Below, piece after piece: positions 26,022 through 33,598 of a stretch of DNA of 64,000 nt. Source of the DNA: Aureimonas sp. AU12 (GTDB lineage Bacteria; Pseudomonadota; Alphaproteobacteria; Rhizobiales; Rhizobiaceae); NCBI RefSeq assembly GCF_001463705.1, contig NZ_BBWH01000001.1:1-64000 (forward strand), given 5' to 3'. Positions within the stretch are counted from its first letter, which is position 1. Each line of letters opens with the position of its first letter. A model generated the notes under the pieces. The model had not been told where the DNA came from and ran no database searches. It saw only the letters and a list, made by a program, of their open reading frames with translations. Position numbers and translations under genes: made by a program.

Positions 26022-26978
26022 TTACGGCTCCGAGAAGACGGAGCAGAGGTTGACGGTTTCTCCGACGCTGGTCTGGTCGGCATCGGTCAACTGCTCGCGC
26101 AACAGCTTCTGCATCAGATTTTTCCCGGCGAGATCGCTCTCCACGCAGCCGCAGTAGCGCGCGCAATAGGCGGCGTCGCGACCGTCTTCGCAGGTGAGAC
26201 GGCAGCTTTCACGAAAGACCGCGGTCTGGTCCGGCGGGACGACGTAAGTCGCCAGCGCGACGACCCCAATAAGCAGCGGCTGGTGCAGGAGGTAGAAGAG
26301 CAGGGAATGACGGCCGAGGACGCCGAGCCGGCGCAGCGGGTGCAGCCGGTCGTTCCACCGTGCGAGGCGTGATGGAAGATCGACGCGCACTGCGAGTTGA
26401 GCCAGTCCCATGCCGATGAGCACGGCGCCGGTCCATGGAAAGACCGGGACGAAATCGTTCGACAGGGGCGGGCTTTCCGCCAGACCGATCCAGGCCAGCC
26501 AGCGCGTGTCGAAGGCGGCCGTCGAAACGATCTGCGGCAGGAGGATGACGCCTATGCCCAGCAGGAGCGTTGCCGGGAAGGGAAGGCGCAGAACGAGAAG
26601 ACCGATCAGACTGGCAACGGCGATCTGATGCAGAATTCCAAAGAAGACGAAGCCCTGCGGGGTCGCAACCCAAGTGGCGACCGTGATCGCCGCCGCGCCG
26701 GCCGCGACCTGCGCCAGACGCCGCCAGAACGGGCGCCAGCGGATCTGTCGTCCATGCGCCAGCACGAGACCGATTCCGACGAGAACGAGGAAGCTCGACG
26801 CGATTCCCCGTGCGAACAGCCGCCAGCCGCCCTCGCTCGCGGTCCCGCGCGCCAGATGGCCGAAGAATTCGAGATCCCAAGTGAAGTGGTAGGTCGCCAT
26901 GGCGATGAGCGCGACACCGCGCAGGATATCCAACAGCTCGATCCGGCGCGTCGCCTGCGGCTTCGACTCGAGGTCCAT
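26022..26978 (-). CDS. DUF1624 / heparan-alpha-glucosaminide acetyltransferase-like membrane protein with Cys-rich tail
   Basis: Multi-pass inner-membrane protein, about eight hydrophobic segments, with the family opening RRIELLDILRGVALIAMATYHFTWDL and the end motif HSLLFYLLHQPLLIG. The proposed role is acyl transfer across the membrane; the acceptor is unknown. The start MDLESKPQ is supported by GTGGAGAG; two ATGs lie 27 and 48 bases upstream. The last 60 residues carry six cysteines (259, 263, 272, 276, 278, 312) arranged as two CX3C pairs plus two more. That tail is not part of the core family. Confidence 0.82.
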   Translation of the reverse strand: MDLESKPQATRRIELLDILRGVALIAMATYHFTWDLEFFGHLARGTASEGGWRLFARGIASSFLVLVGIGLVLAHGRQIRWRPFWRRLAQVAAGAAAITVATWVATPQGFVFFGILHQIAVASLIGLLVLRLPFPATLLLGIGVILLPQIVSTAAFDTRWLAWIGLAESPPLSNDFVPVFPWTGAVLIGMGLAQLAVRVDLPSRLARWNDRLHPLRRLGVLGRHSLLFYLLHQPLLIGVVALATYVVPPDQTAVFRESCRLTCEDGRDAAYCARYCGCVESDLAGKNLMQKLLREQLTDADQTSVGETVNLCSVFSEP

Positions 26979-27091
26979 TTCGCTCTCCACTGGTCCGTGC
27001 CGCATCTCGCCTATCTGAAACGGCAAGCGATGGCGACGCCGTCACGTGAGCGCCGGCCACCATGTGATCCAGCGAGACGGAAGAGAGACCC

Positions 27092-27922
27092 ATGAAAATC
27101 ATCGAAGCGTCCGGCGCTAAGATTCCGGCCATCGGTTTTGGCACTTACAAGCTGACCGGCGAGACCTGCAGCCGGATGGTCGCCAAGGCGATCGAGCTCG
27201 GCTACCGCCACATCGACACCGCTCGCATGTATGGCAACGAGCGCGAGGTCGGCGAGGGCATTCGCGCCAGCGGCATCGATCGCCGTGAGTTGTTCGTGAC
27301 GACGAAGGTCTGGCGCGACGACATCGGGCGTGATCGCCTCGTTCCGAGCGCTGAGGCGGCTGTCGAGGCTTTGGGCATCGGTCCGGTGGATCTGCTTCTC
27401 ATTCACTGGCCGAATGTGGAGATACCGCTCACTGATTCGATCGAGGCGCTAAACGCCGCGCAATCAAAAGGCCTGACCCGCCATATCGGCGTCGCCAACT
27501 TCCCGAGCGCGATGCTTGATGAGGCCGTGTCCCTGTCGGCTGCGCGCCTCGTCTGCAATCAGGTCGAGTATCATCCGGGCCTCTCTCAGGAGGCAGTCCT
27601 CGCCGCCTGCAAGCGCCACGATATGGCGATGATCGCCTACTCGCCGATCGGTCAGGGCGGTGACCTCCTGAAGAACCCGGCGATCGAGGACTTGGCGCGC
27701 GCTCACGGGCGCACGCCAGCGCAGATCGTGTTGCGGTGGGAGATCGAGCAGGACCGCGTGGGCGCCATTCCGCGCACGTCGAACCCGGAGCGTGCGGCGT
27801 CCAACCTCGACGTCTTTTCCTTCGAGCTGAGTTCCGAGGAGCGAGATGCCCTGTTTGCCATGACGAAGCAGCGCCAGCGTCTCGTCGATCCCGGCTTTGC
27901 TCCCGACTGGGACCGGGCCTGA
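27092..27922 (+). CDS. aldo/keto reductase
   Basis: NADPH-dependent carbonyl reductase with a TIM-barrel fold. The 276-residue product has GFGTYKLTGE, the catalytic tetrad as Asp and Tyr in HIDTARMYGNE, Lys in FVTTKVWRDD and His in LLIHWPN, and the family signature GVANFPSAMLDEAV. It resembles 2,5-diketo-D-gluconate reductases (DkgA/B type); the true substrate is unknown. AAGAGAG precedes the ATG. Confidence 0.92.
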   Translation: MKIIEASGAKIPAIGFGTYKLTGETCSRMVAKAIELGYRHIDTARMYGNEREVGEGIRASGIDRRELFVTTKVWRDDIGRDRLVPSAEAAVEALGIGPVDLLLIHWPNVEIPLTDSIEALNAAQSKGLTRHIGVANFPSAMLDEAVSLSAARLVCNQVEYHPGLSQEAVLAACKRHDMAMIAYSPIGQGGDLLKNPAIEDLARAHGRTPAQIVLRWEIEQDRVGAIPRTSNPERAASNLDVFSFELSSEERDALFAMTKQRQRLVDPGFAPDWDRA

Positions 27923-28027
27923 CGAGGGAGCGTTTCCCGGTCCGGGCGAACGAGGACCGTCTATGGTAAAGACGGAAGGCGCCCGGTGACCGCCCGGCGT
28001 CGGCTTTTTAGACGGACGGACGGATCG

Positions 28028-28864
28028 ATGTTCTTCGCACTCTCCAAGATCGGCTGGTATCTGGTTCAGCCGCTTGTCATCGTGCTCGTCATCGCGGTGG
28101 CCGGTCTATTGTGCCCCATCGTGCGTCTGCCGCGTCTGGGAACCGGTCTCGTCGTCGGCGCCGTGATTCTCCTCGCGGTCTTCAGTCTTTCGCCGCTCGG
28201 TCTTCTAATGCTGAGCGCATTGGAGAACCGCTTTCCGAAGCCGCAGCTTCCCAGCCAGGTCGCCGGAATCGTCGTTCTCGGCGGGTCCTTCGATACGCGA
28301 GTGGCGCGCACGCGCGGTGAGCCGGAGCTCAACGATGCGGCGGACCGGATCACCACGACGCTGGCGCTCTCACGGCAGTTCCCGGAGGCGCGCGTCATCT
28401 TCAGCGGCGGTGCTGCCGGCGTCTTCTCGGAGGACGTTAAGGAGTCCGACGTCGCCCGCGAACTGTTCGGATCGCTCGGTCTCGATCCCGGCCGGCTGGA
28501 ACTGGAAGACCGCTCCCGCAATACGACGGAGAACGCCGTGTTCTCGCGCGCCATTGCCAATCCGAAGGATGGCGAGATCTGGCTGCTCGTCACCTCGGCG
28601 GCGCATATGCCGCGCTCTGTTGGTTGCTTCCGCGTCGCCGGTTTCGATGTCATGCCGTATCCGACCGACTACCAGACGCCGGCGGGCTCTGCCGTCTTCG
28701 AACCGTCCACGGCGACTGTCCGCAACATCGAGAAGGTGCACTTCGCGATTCGGGAGTATCTCGGCCTTCTGGCGTACCGGCTGACCGACAAGACAGACGC
28801 GCTGTTCCCGGCGCCCGTGGCAGCCGTCCTTCAGTCCGAAGTGGGCGGCGGTGCCAGCCTATAG
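28028..28864 (+). CDS. YdcF/ElyC/SanA family envelope protein (DUF218)
   Basis: The 278-residue product begins MFFALSKIGWYLVQPL with two hydrophobic segments (about 9-30 and 38-58), then a DUF218 domain: AGIVVLGGSFDTR, VIFSGGAAG, LELEDRSRNTTENAVFSRAI and LVTSAAHMPRSVGCFRVAGF. ElyC in E. coli affects undecaprenyl-phosphate and envelope integrity; this role is inferred. A GTG start 42 bases upstream is possible. Its 3' end overlaps the convergent DUF3253 gene by 34 bases. Confidence 0.88.
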   Translation: MFFALSKIGWYLVQPLVIVLVIAVAGLLCPIVRLPRLGTGLVVGAVILLAVFSLSPLGLLMLSALENRFPKPQLPSQVAGIVVLGGSFDTRVARTRGEPELNDAADRITTTLALSRQFPEARVIFSGGAAGVFSEDVKESDVARELFGSLGLDPGRLELEDRSRNTTENAVFSRAIANPKDGEIWLLVTSAAHMPRSVGCFRVAGFDVMPYPTDYQTPAGSAVFEPSTATVRNIEKVHFAIREYLGLLAYRLTDKTDALFPAPVAAVLQSEVGGGASL

Positions 28865-29097
28865 ATGCCCTTGAAGTCGTGAGGGTCGACCACGCGGCCC
28901 TTGCGCTTGACGCTGACGAGACCGTCGTCGGCGAGGCGCACTGCCTCCACCCGAATGGGCGACATCAGAAGCCGCCACTGCGTCTCGTCCTGCCCCGCGA
29001 TCGCGCGAGCGACCTCGGAGGGGCAAACGGTCTTGTCCGCGCCCCGCTCCTCCACCATCGCGAGAATGGTACGTCGGATCTCGGCCGGCTTTGTCAT
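28831..29097 (-). CDS. DUF3253 small winged-helix-like protein
   Basis: The 88-residue product (ILAMVEERGADKTVCPSEVARAI, WRLLMSPIRVEAVRLADDG, GRVVDPHDFKGIYRL) matches the DUF3253 pattern, which looks like a small winged-helix domain. Function is not known. Its start overlaps the DUF599 gene stop (ATGA), so it is the second gene of that pair, and its end runs 34 bases into the convergent ydcF-like gene. Confidence 0.82.
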   Translation of the reverse strand: MTKPAEIRRTILAMVEERGADKTVCPSEVARAIAGQDETQWRLLMSPIRVEAVRLADDGLVSVKRKGRVVDPHDFKGIYRLAPPPTSD

Positions 29098-29810
29098 CGG
29101 GTATCCTTTCGGGGCTCCGGCGCAACGCTGCGTACGGCGTCGGAGAAAAACTGTCGGTGGCCGAGAATCAGCATGACGAGAAGCGTCGTGCCGACGAGAA
29201 CGAGCGGGCCGACGAACCAGCCGAGATAGGCGAGGCCGAAAAAGATGGCCCGCAAGCCGGCGTTGAAGTGGCGTGCCGCAATGCGGTTCATCGTCAGCGC
29301 ACGATCAACGGCGGCATCGGCAGAGGCGGGATCCTGGTCCGCGTCATGGCGCATCGGCACGGCGCCGATGAGGATGGTGCAGTAGTTGAAGAGGCGGTAG
29401 GCCCAGCCGAACTTGAAGAACGCGTAGGCGAAGATCGTCACGAGGCCGAGCAGCTTGGTCTCGACGAGGGCGCGGTCGAAGGTCGCATCCAGCGGCAGAT
29501 CGGTGACGATCATCGCGATCTGTTCGGACGAGCCGATCAGCGCGAAGCATCCGCCGATCGCGAAGATGCAGGACGAGGCGAAGAAGCCCGTTCCCTGCTG
29601 CAGGCCCGCCATGATCGCCGTGTCGATCATGCGCAGATCGCGGCGGAGCATCGTCCGCATCCAAGCCTCGCGCTGCACGTTCATCCGCCGGCTGAGACCG
29701 CGATGCGAGAACGGGCTGAGATCGACCACGACGGAGTAGAGCACCCAGCCGAGAATGAAGGCGAGGAAAGCGAGGAGGTTCGGAGCGTCGAAGATCTGGC
29801 TGAGGCGCAT
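29094..29810 (-). CDS. DUF599 family membrane protein
   Basis: The 238-residue product from ATG 29810 (MRLSQIFDAPNLLAFLAFIL) has about four to five hydrophobic segments and the family features NVQREAWMRTMLRRDLRMIDTA (a cytosolic segment), FFASSCIFAIGGCFALIG, FKFGWAYRLFNYCTILIGA and AARHFNAGLRAIFFGLAYLGWF. A GTG 66 bases upstream would lengthen the protein to 260. No function is established. Confidence 0.85.
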   Translation of the reverse strand: MRLSQIFDAPNLLAFLAFILGWVLYSVVVDLSPFSHRGLSRRMNVQREAWMRTMLRRDLRMIDTAIMAGLQQGTGFFASSCIFAIGGCFALIGSSEQIAMIVTDLPLDATFDRALVETKLLGLVTIFAYAFFKFGWAYRLFNYCTILIGAVPMRHDADQDPASADAAVDRALTMNRIAARHFNAGLRAIFFGLAYLGWFVGPLVLVGTTLLVMLILGHRQFFSDAVRSVAPEPRKDTR

Positions 29811-29937
29811 GACCGGATGATGCCGAGGCTGGCCGGCGTCCGGGGCGGACACCGTGTCGCGCCCGCTTCCTAGCACCTTGGCGGCTCGGCGTCAGGTTCA
29901 GCTTGACGGAGCAGCGGCGCGGGTCGAAACAGCCGGC

Positions 29938-30372
29938 ATGCCGCTGAACATGATCAAGCTCTGCGTCGGGGTCGAAACGGTCGAAGACCTCGAGCACCAC
30001 GTCGCGACCCGCCTCGACGATGCCCGGCGCGCGGGCGTGGTCGCCGAGCAGTTCCATGTCACCCGCGTGATGCCGAAGCGCGCCGACGAGATCCTCGCGG
30101 GCGGTTCGCTCTACTGGGTGATCAAGGGGCAGGTGCAGGTGCGGCAACCGATCCTGCGGTTCGACGCCTTCACGTCAGCCGACGGTATCGAGCGATGCCG
30201 GATCGTCCTGCGATCAGACTTCATCCGAACCGACTGGCAACCGAGGCGCGCCTTCCAGGGGTGGCGATATCTCGTTCAGGACGATGCGCCGGCCGATTTC
30301 GGCGCCGGCGGCGAGGCGGCGGCGCTTCCGGCACAGTTGCGCCGGGAACTGGCCGACCTTGGCCTGATCTAG
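29938..30372 (+). CDS. DUF1489 family protein
   Basis: The 144-residue product starts MPLNMIKLCVGVETVEDL, as most relatives do, which fixes the ATG although an open frame extends upstream. It continues with RVMPKRADEILAGGSLYWVIKGQVQVRQPI and FRAFQGWRYL-type segment AFQGWRYLVQDDAP. The family is restricted mainly to alphaproteobacteria and has no known function. Confidence 0.88.
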   Translation: MPLNMIKLCVGVETVEDLEHHVATRLDDARRAGVVAEQFHVTRVMPKRADEILAGGSLYWVIKGQVQVRQPILRFDAFTSADGIERCRIVLRSDFIRTDWQPRRAFQGWRYLVQDDAPADFGAGGEAAALPAQLRRELADLGLI

Positions 30373-30406
30373 CGGGGGTTTGATCTAGCGGGCGGCGTCG
30401 CCGCCC
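30365..30406. repeat. tandem 12-base repeat and inverted repeat after the DUF1489 gene
   Basis: TGATCTAGCGGG occurs at 30365-30376 and again at 30381-30392; the first copy includes the DUF1489 stop codon. Overlapping the second copy, GGGCGGCG (30390-30397) and CGCCGCCC (30399-30406) form an almost uninterrupted palindrome between the convergent genes. There is no T-run. Confidence 0.45.
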
Positions 30407-30418
30407 GGCTTCGCAAGC

Positions 30419-30706
30419 TCAGCGGTTGGCAGCAGGCTTGCCGTAGGAAAGGCGAAGCGCCGGGCTGCCGGCGAACGACTGGACGCGCAGGTGGATCCGG
30501 GTTTCGGGCTGCGACGAGCGCCAGGCACGGGCGCCGTGGCAGAGCAGGAGACCGACGAGATCCTTGGCGCGAAGCCGCATGCGGCCGTCGCGATAGTCGC
30601 CCAGGCGAGAAGCCGCCTGCTGCATCGGGTGAGATCCGACGCCGAGCATCGAGACCGCTCGGTTGTCTGCCTGGATCATGTTGCGGCTTTCCTGCTCGAT
30701 CGTCAT
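30419..30706 (-). CDS. unrecognised 95-residue protein
   Basis: I do not recognise a family. The frame is 95 codons with an ATG preceded by CGAGG at a six-base distance, which supports translation. Composition is basic (many Arg) with one hydrophobic stretch (KDLVGLLLCHGARAW) that is too short for a membrane anchor. It lies between the DUF1489 gene and the D,D-carboxypeptidase gene, on the same strand as the latter, with hairpins on both sides. Confidence 0.5.
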   Translation of the reverse strand: MTIEQESRNMIQADNRAVSMLGVGSHPMQQAASRLGDYRDGRMRLRAKDLVGLLLCHGARAWRSSQPETRIHLRVQSFAGSPALRLSYGKPAANR

Positions 30707-30754
30707 GGGGAACCTCGAAACTCGATACGAACGATGGTGGCGGGCGTGCAGGAT

Positions 30755-30810
30755 CGTTCCGTCGGAACGGTTCTGCCGAAGCGGATCGAAGAGAATGCCG
30801 CCGGAGCGGC
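30755..30810. repeat. two hairpins between the orphan gene and the D,D-carboxypeptidase gene
   Basis: CGTTCC (30755-30760) and GGAACG (30764-30769) form one short stem; GCCGC (30797-30801) and GCGGC (30806-30810) around CGGA form a second. The second lies just after the carboxypeptidase stop and could help end that transcript, though no T-run is seen. Confidence 0.4.
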
Positions 30811-30817
30811 GTCGCCG

Positions 30818-32290
30818 TCAGTTGTTGGCGATCGCGTAGCAGGCGTAGGAGCGCGTCTTCAGAATATCGCAGGCGGCGTTCGCCGCGGCCTTCGTGTCGA
30901 AGCCGGCGAAGCGGGCGCGGTAGAGGGTCTGTGATCCGCTGTCGACCGCCTGGGTGAAGGCGTAGGCCTCGGCCAGCGCCGAGCCGCCACGCTGCTTAGC
31001 TTCCGCCAGCATTTCGAGAGCGGTCGATTCCACCGGCGTTGCCGCGATCTGCACGACCCAGGCCGAACTCGGCATGCTCGATGCAGCCGTCCGTGTCCGG
31101 GGCATCGAGGCCTCGGCGGGGATCATCGAGGGGATGGATGCGCGGGGCACCGGACCGGTGGGGGCGAGCGCGCTGGCGGACGCGACGGCGACGCCGCCTT
31201 CCTGACGGCCCAGTGCAGCGCGGAGCGCTTCGCGGCCGATGACGGGGCGGGACGCCGGCGTCGCCGTGATCGCCGTCATCGCGCCGGCCGCGTTCGAGCC
31301 GTAGGCCTCGGCCACGCGCTCGTTGATCGACGAGGCCCGGCGCGTCGGCAGGGGAACGGCGGCGGGCAGGCTGGCGACATGCGAGGCCACGGCCGGGCCG
31401 CGAGCTGCCGGGCTGTAGGCAGCGACGAGCGGATCACCGCCACGAGAGCTGGCCTCGGGCAGATACTTGGCAACGAGGTCGGCCATGTGATCGTCACGCG
31501 AGCGGGCGGTGCGCCCGCCCATGACGACGGCGACCAGCTTCTTGTCGCCGCGCACGACCGACGTCACCAGATTGAAGCCGGAGGCGTTGATGTATCCGGT
31601 CTTGATTCCGTCGACGCCCTGAACGCGGCCGAGCAGCCGGTTGTGATTGCCGATCACCTGGCCGCGGAACTTGAAGGACCGGGTGTTGAAGTACTTGTAA
31701 TATTGCGGGAAATGCTCGCGAAGAGCGATGCCGAGCGTCGCCATGTCGCGCGCCGTGGTGGTCTGAGCATTGTTCGGCAGGCCGTTCGCGTTCTGGAACG
31801 TGGTGCGCGACATGCCGAGCTTGCGGGCCTTGGCGGTCATCATGCCGGCGAACTGGCTTTCCGTGCCGCCGAGATATTCGCCGATCACCACCGCCGCGTC
31901 GTTCGCGGAGCGGGTGACGAGCGCCATGATCGCCTCTTCGACCGAGAGCGACGAGCCGACCTTCATGCCGAGCTTGGACGGCGGGCGGGCTGCGGCGTAG
32001 GCGGACACCTTCATTGGCGTCGACAGGCTGGCGCGACCGCTCTCCAGCGCGTCGAAGAGCATGTAGAGCGTCATCATCTTGGTCAGCGAAGCAGGGTAGC
32101 GCTTGTCGTCCTGGCTCTTGGAGAAGAGCACCTTGCCGTTGTTGGCGTCGATGACGATGGAGGAGTAGCGCTCGTCGGCGGCCTGCGCCTTGGCTGCGGG
32201 AGCATGAAGAAGAAAGCTGCTCCCGAGAGCCAGGATGCCGACCGCCTTCGTGATGCTCTTGGCGACGGTGTGGATCTTGTGGAACGCCAT
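30818..32290 (-). CDS. D-alanyl-D-alanine carboxypeptidase (DacA/DacC-type) with SPOR domain
   Basis: Trims pentapeptides in the periplasmic cell wall. The start MAFHKIHTVAK gives 490 residues and a signal peptide ending AKA near residue 35. The penicillin-binding motifs are Ser68-x-x-Lys71 (PASLTKM), Ser128-x-Asn130 (RSAND) and Lys229-Thr-Gly (GIKTGYIN). A low-complexity Ala/Pro/Ser linker follows, then a C-terminal SPOR domain (WVVQIAATPVESTALEML to YACYAIANN) that binds denuded septal glycan. This placement suggests a divisome-associated role. Confidence 0.93.
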   Translation of the reverse strand: MAFHKIHTVAKSITKAVGILALGSSFLLHAPAAKAQAADERYSSIVIDANNGKVLFSKSQDDKRYPASLTKMMTLYMLFDALESGRASLSTPMKVSAYAAARPPSKLGMKVGSSLSVEEAIMALVTRSANDAAVVIGEYLGGTESQFAGMMTAKARKLGMSRTTFQNANGLPNNAQTTTARDMATLGIALREHFPQYYKYFNTRSFKFRGQVIGNHNRLLGRVQGVDGIKTGYINASGFNLVTSVVRGDKKLVAVVMGGRTARSRDDHMADLVAKYLPEASSRGGDPLVAAYSPAARGPAVASHVASLPAAVPLPTRRASSINERVAEAYGSNAAGAMTAITATPASRPVIGREALRAALGRQEGGVAVASASALAPTGPVPRASIPSMIPAEASMPRTRTAASSMPSSAWVVQIAATPVESTALEMLAEAKQRGGSALAEAYAFTQAVDSGSQTLYRARFAGFDTKAAANAACDILKTRSYACYAIANN

Positions 32291-32638
32291 GGGCACGGGC
32301 AGCTCTCTCGTGTTCGTGTTTCGAGATGCCGCGACCTGCATCGGACGTGCAGGAAACGTTACCATTACAATGGCTTCGCAATCTCTTCTTGTGGGAAAGA
32401 TAGCTCGTGCGGTCTTACCAATCCGTTTATGGTTGCCGGAACCTTGTGATCTCGGTGTGGCAAAATCCGATAAAGTTTAAGCGAGTGCGCGTTTTCCGTT
32501 CGAAGCGAGGGGCAACGCACGCGTGCAGGCGCAACCCCAAAATCTCCTTGAACGAGTTTGTGCAGTGCAATATAAGGCCTGTGCGAGTGCGCGTGGAGCG
32601 AACGTCCGGCGCCGAGTTTTGATCAGTGGGAGAGTGGC
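32291..32638. other. divergent intergenic region, carboxypeptidase and phasin
   Basis: No gene is supported in these 348 bases. The right end holds the phasin promoter at 32548-32576. The left part must contain the carboxypeptidase promoter, but I found no good -35/-10 pair. The region is less GC-rich around 32370-32490, which fits a regulatory zone. Confidence 0.55.
32548..32576 (+). promoter_or_regulatory. sigma-70-type promoter for the phasin gene
   Basis: TTGAAC (32548-32553), a 17-base spacer and TATAAG (32571-32576) lie about 62 bases before the phasin ATG. The -10 hexamer is the same as that proposed for the rpsM promoter. Confidence 0.55.
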
Positions 32639-32998
32639 ATGAACGTTTACGAAGACGCCAACAAGGCCGGCAAGGAATCGATGGACAACGCGCTCAAGTC
32701 GTTCTCCGCGGTGACCAAGGGCTTCCAGCAGATCGCGTCCGAGACCGGCGAGTTCAGCAAGCGATCCTACGAGCAGACTGCCCAGATGTTCGAGAAGCTC
32801 ACGCAGGTGAAGACGCTCGACAAGGCGGTCGAGCTGCAGACCGAGTATGCACGCTCGGCCTACGAGACCTGGATGTCGCAGGCGACGAAGATGGGCGAGA
32901 TGTACGCCGAGATCGCTCGCGAGACCTACAAGCCGTTCGAGAACACGGCCTTAGCTGCCGGCAAGTTCGGAACCGACGCCGCCAAGCAGGCGATGTAA
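32639..32998 (+). CDS. phasin family protein
   Basis: Small helical protein of the type that coats polyhydroxyalkanoate granules. The 119-residue product is almost wholly helical and amphipathic, with the pattern SFSAVTKGFQQIASETGEFSKRSYEQ and ELQTEYARSAYETWMSQATKMGEMYAEIA. No PHA synthesis genes are in this window, so a granule role is inferred from the family. GGGAGAG precedes the ATG, and tandem terminator hairpins follow. Confidence 0.9.
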   Translation: MNVYEDANKAGKESMDNALKSFSAVTKGFQQIASETGEFSKRSYEQTAQMFEKLTQVKTLDKAVELQTEYARSAYETWMSQATKMGEMYAEIARETYKPFENTALAAGKFGTDAAKQAM

Positions 32999-33005
32999 TT
33001 TCCAG

Positions 33006-33022
33006 CGGGCTTCGGCCCGTTT
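33006..33022 (+). terminator. first hairpin after the phasin gene
   Basis: CGGGC-TTCG-GCCCG (33006-33019) is followed by three T. It is weaker than the hairpin at 33035 and probably acts together with it. Confidence 0.5.
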
Positions 33023-33034
33023 GACGTGACGACG

Positions 33035-33061
33035 AAGCCCGGCCGTAAGGTCGGGCTTTTT
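33035..33061 (+). terminator. Rho-independent terminator after the phasin gene
   Basis: AAGCCCG (33035-33041), a 10-base loop, CGGGCTT and a run of five T (33052-33061). Confidence 0.8.
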
Positions 33062-33194
33062 GCGTTGTGACATGCGAAAAGCGCGGCCTTGCGCAGGCCG
33101 GCCGAATCCTGTCGGCTTGCGCAGCCGTCAGCGAATTTTTGCCGCAAGGCGGGAGAGTCTTAAAAAGCCCTTCGCGGCACATACATATCGTCCG

Positions 33195-33590
33195 ATGACA
33201 GAGGTGATGATCTTGAACGACGACGACACCCATCGGCCGATCCTCGGCGCCGAGACGCGAATGCAGGCGGGAAAGACCGACGGCGATGATGCCGACCGGG
33301 GAACGTCGGTCATTACCCGAACGAAGCCCAAGACGCGGAAGCCGAGCCTTTACAGAGTGCTGCTTCTCAATGACGATTACACTCCAATGGAGTTCGTCAT
33401 CCACGTCCTCGAACGGTTCTTCCAGAAGGATCGGGAAGCGGCCACGCGCATCATGCTGCACGTACACAAGCATGGAGTCGGCGAGTGCGGCGTCTTCACC
33501 TACGAGGTCGCGGAGACGAAGGTCACGCAGGTCATGGATTTCGCCCGTCAGCATCAACATCCGCTGCAATGCGTGATGGAAAAGAATTGA
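33195..33590 (+). CDS. clpS: ATP-dependent Clp protease adaptor ClpS
   Basis: Delivers N-degron substrates to ClpAP. The 131-residue product has a disordered acidic N-terminus, then the core [20 protein letters not shown], whose DDYTPMEF contains the Asp residues that bind the substrate N-terminus, and [19 protein letters not shown] and [10 protein letters not shown]. The start is uncertain: Met at 33195 or 33207 would both work. clpA follows after eight bases, so the two are coexpressed. Confidence 0.93.
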   Translation: MTEVMILNDDDTHRPILGAETRMQAGKTDGDDADRGTSVITRTKPKTRKPSLYRVLLLNDDYTPMEFVIHVLERFFQKDREAATRIMLHVHKHGVGECGVFTYEVAETKVTQVMDFARQHQHPLQCVMEKN

Positions 33591-33598
33591 GGTGAAGC

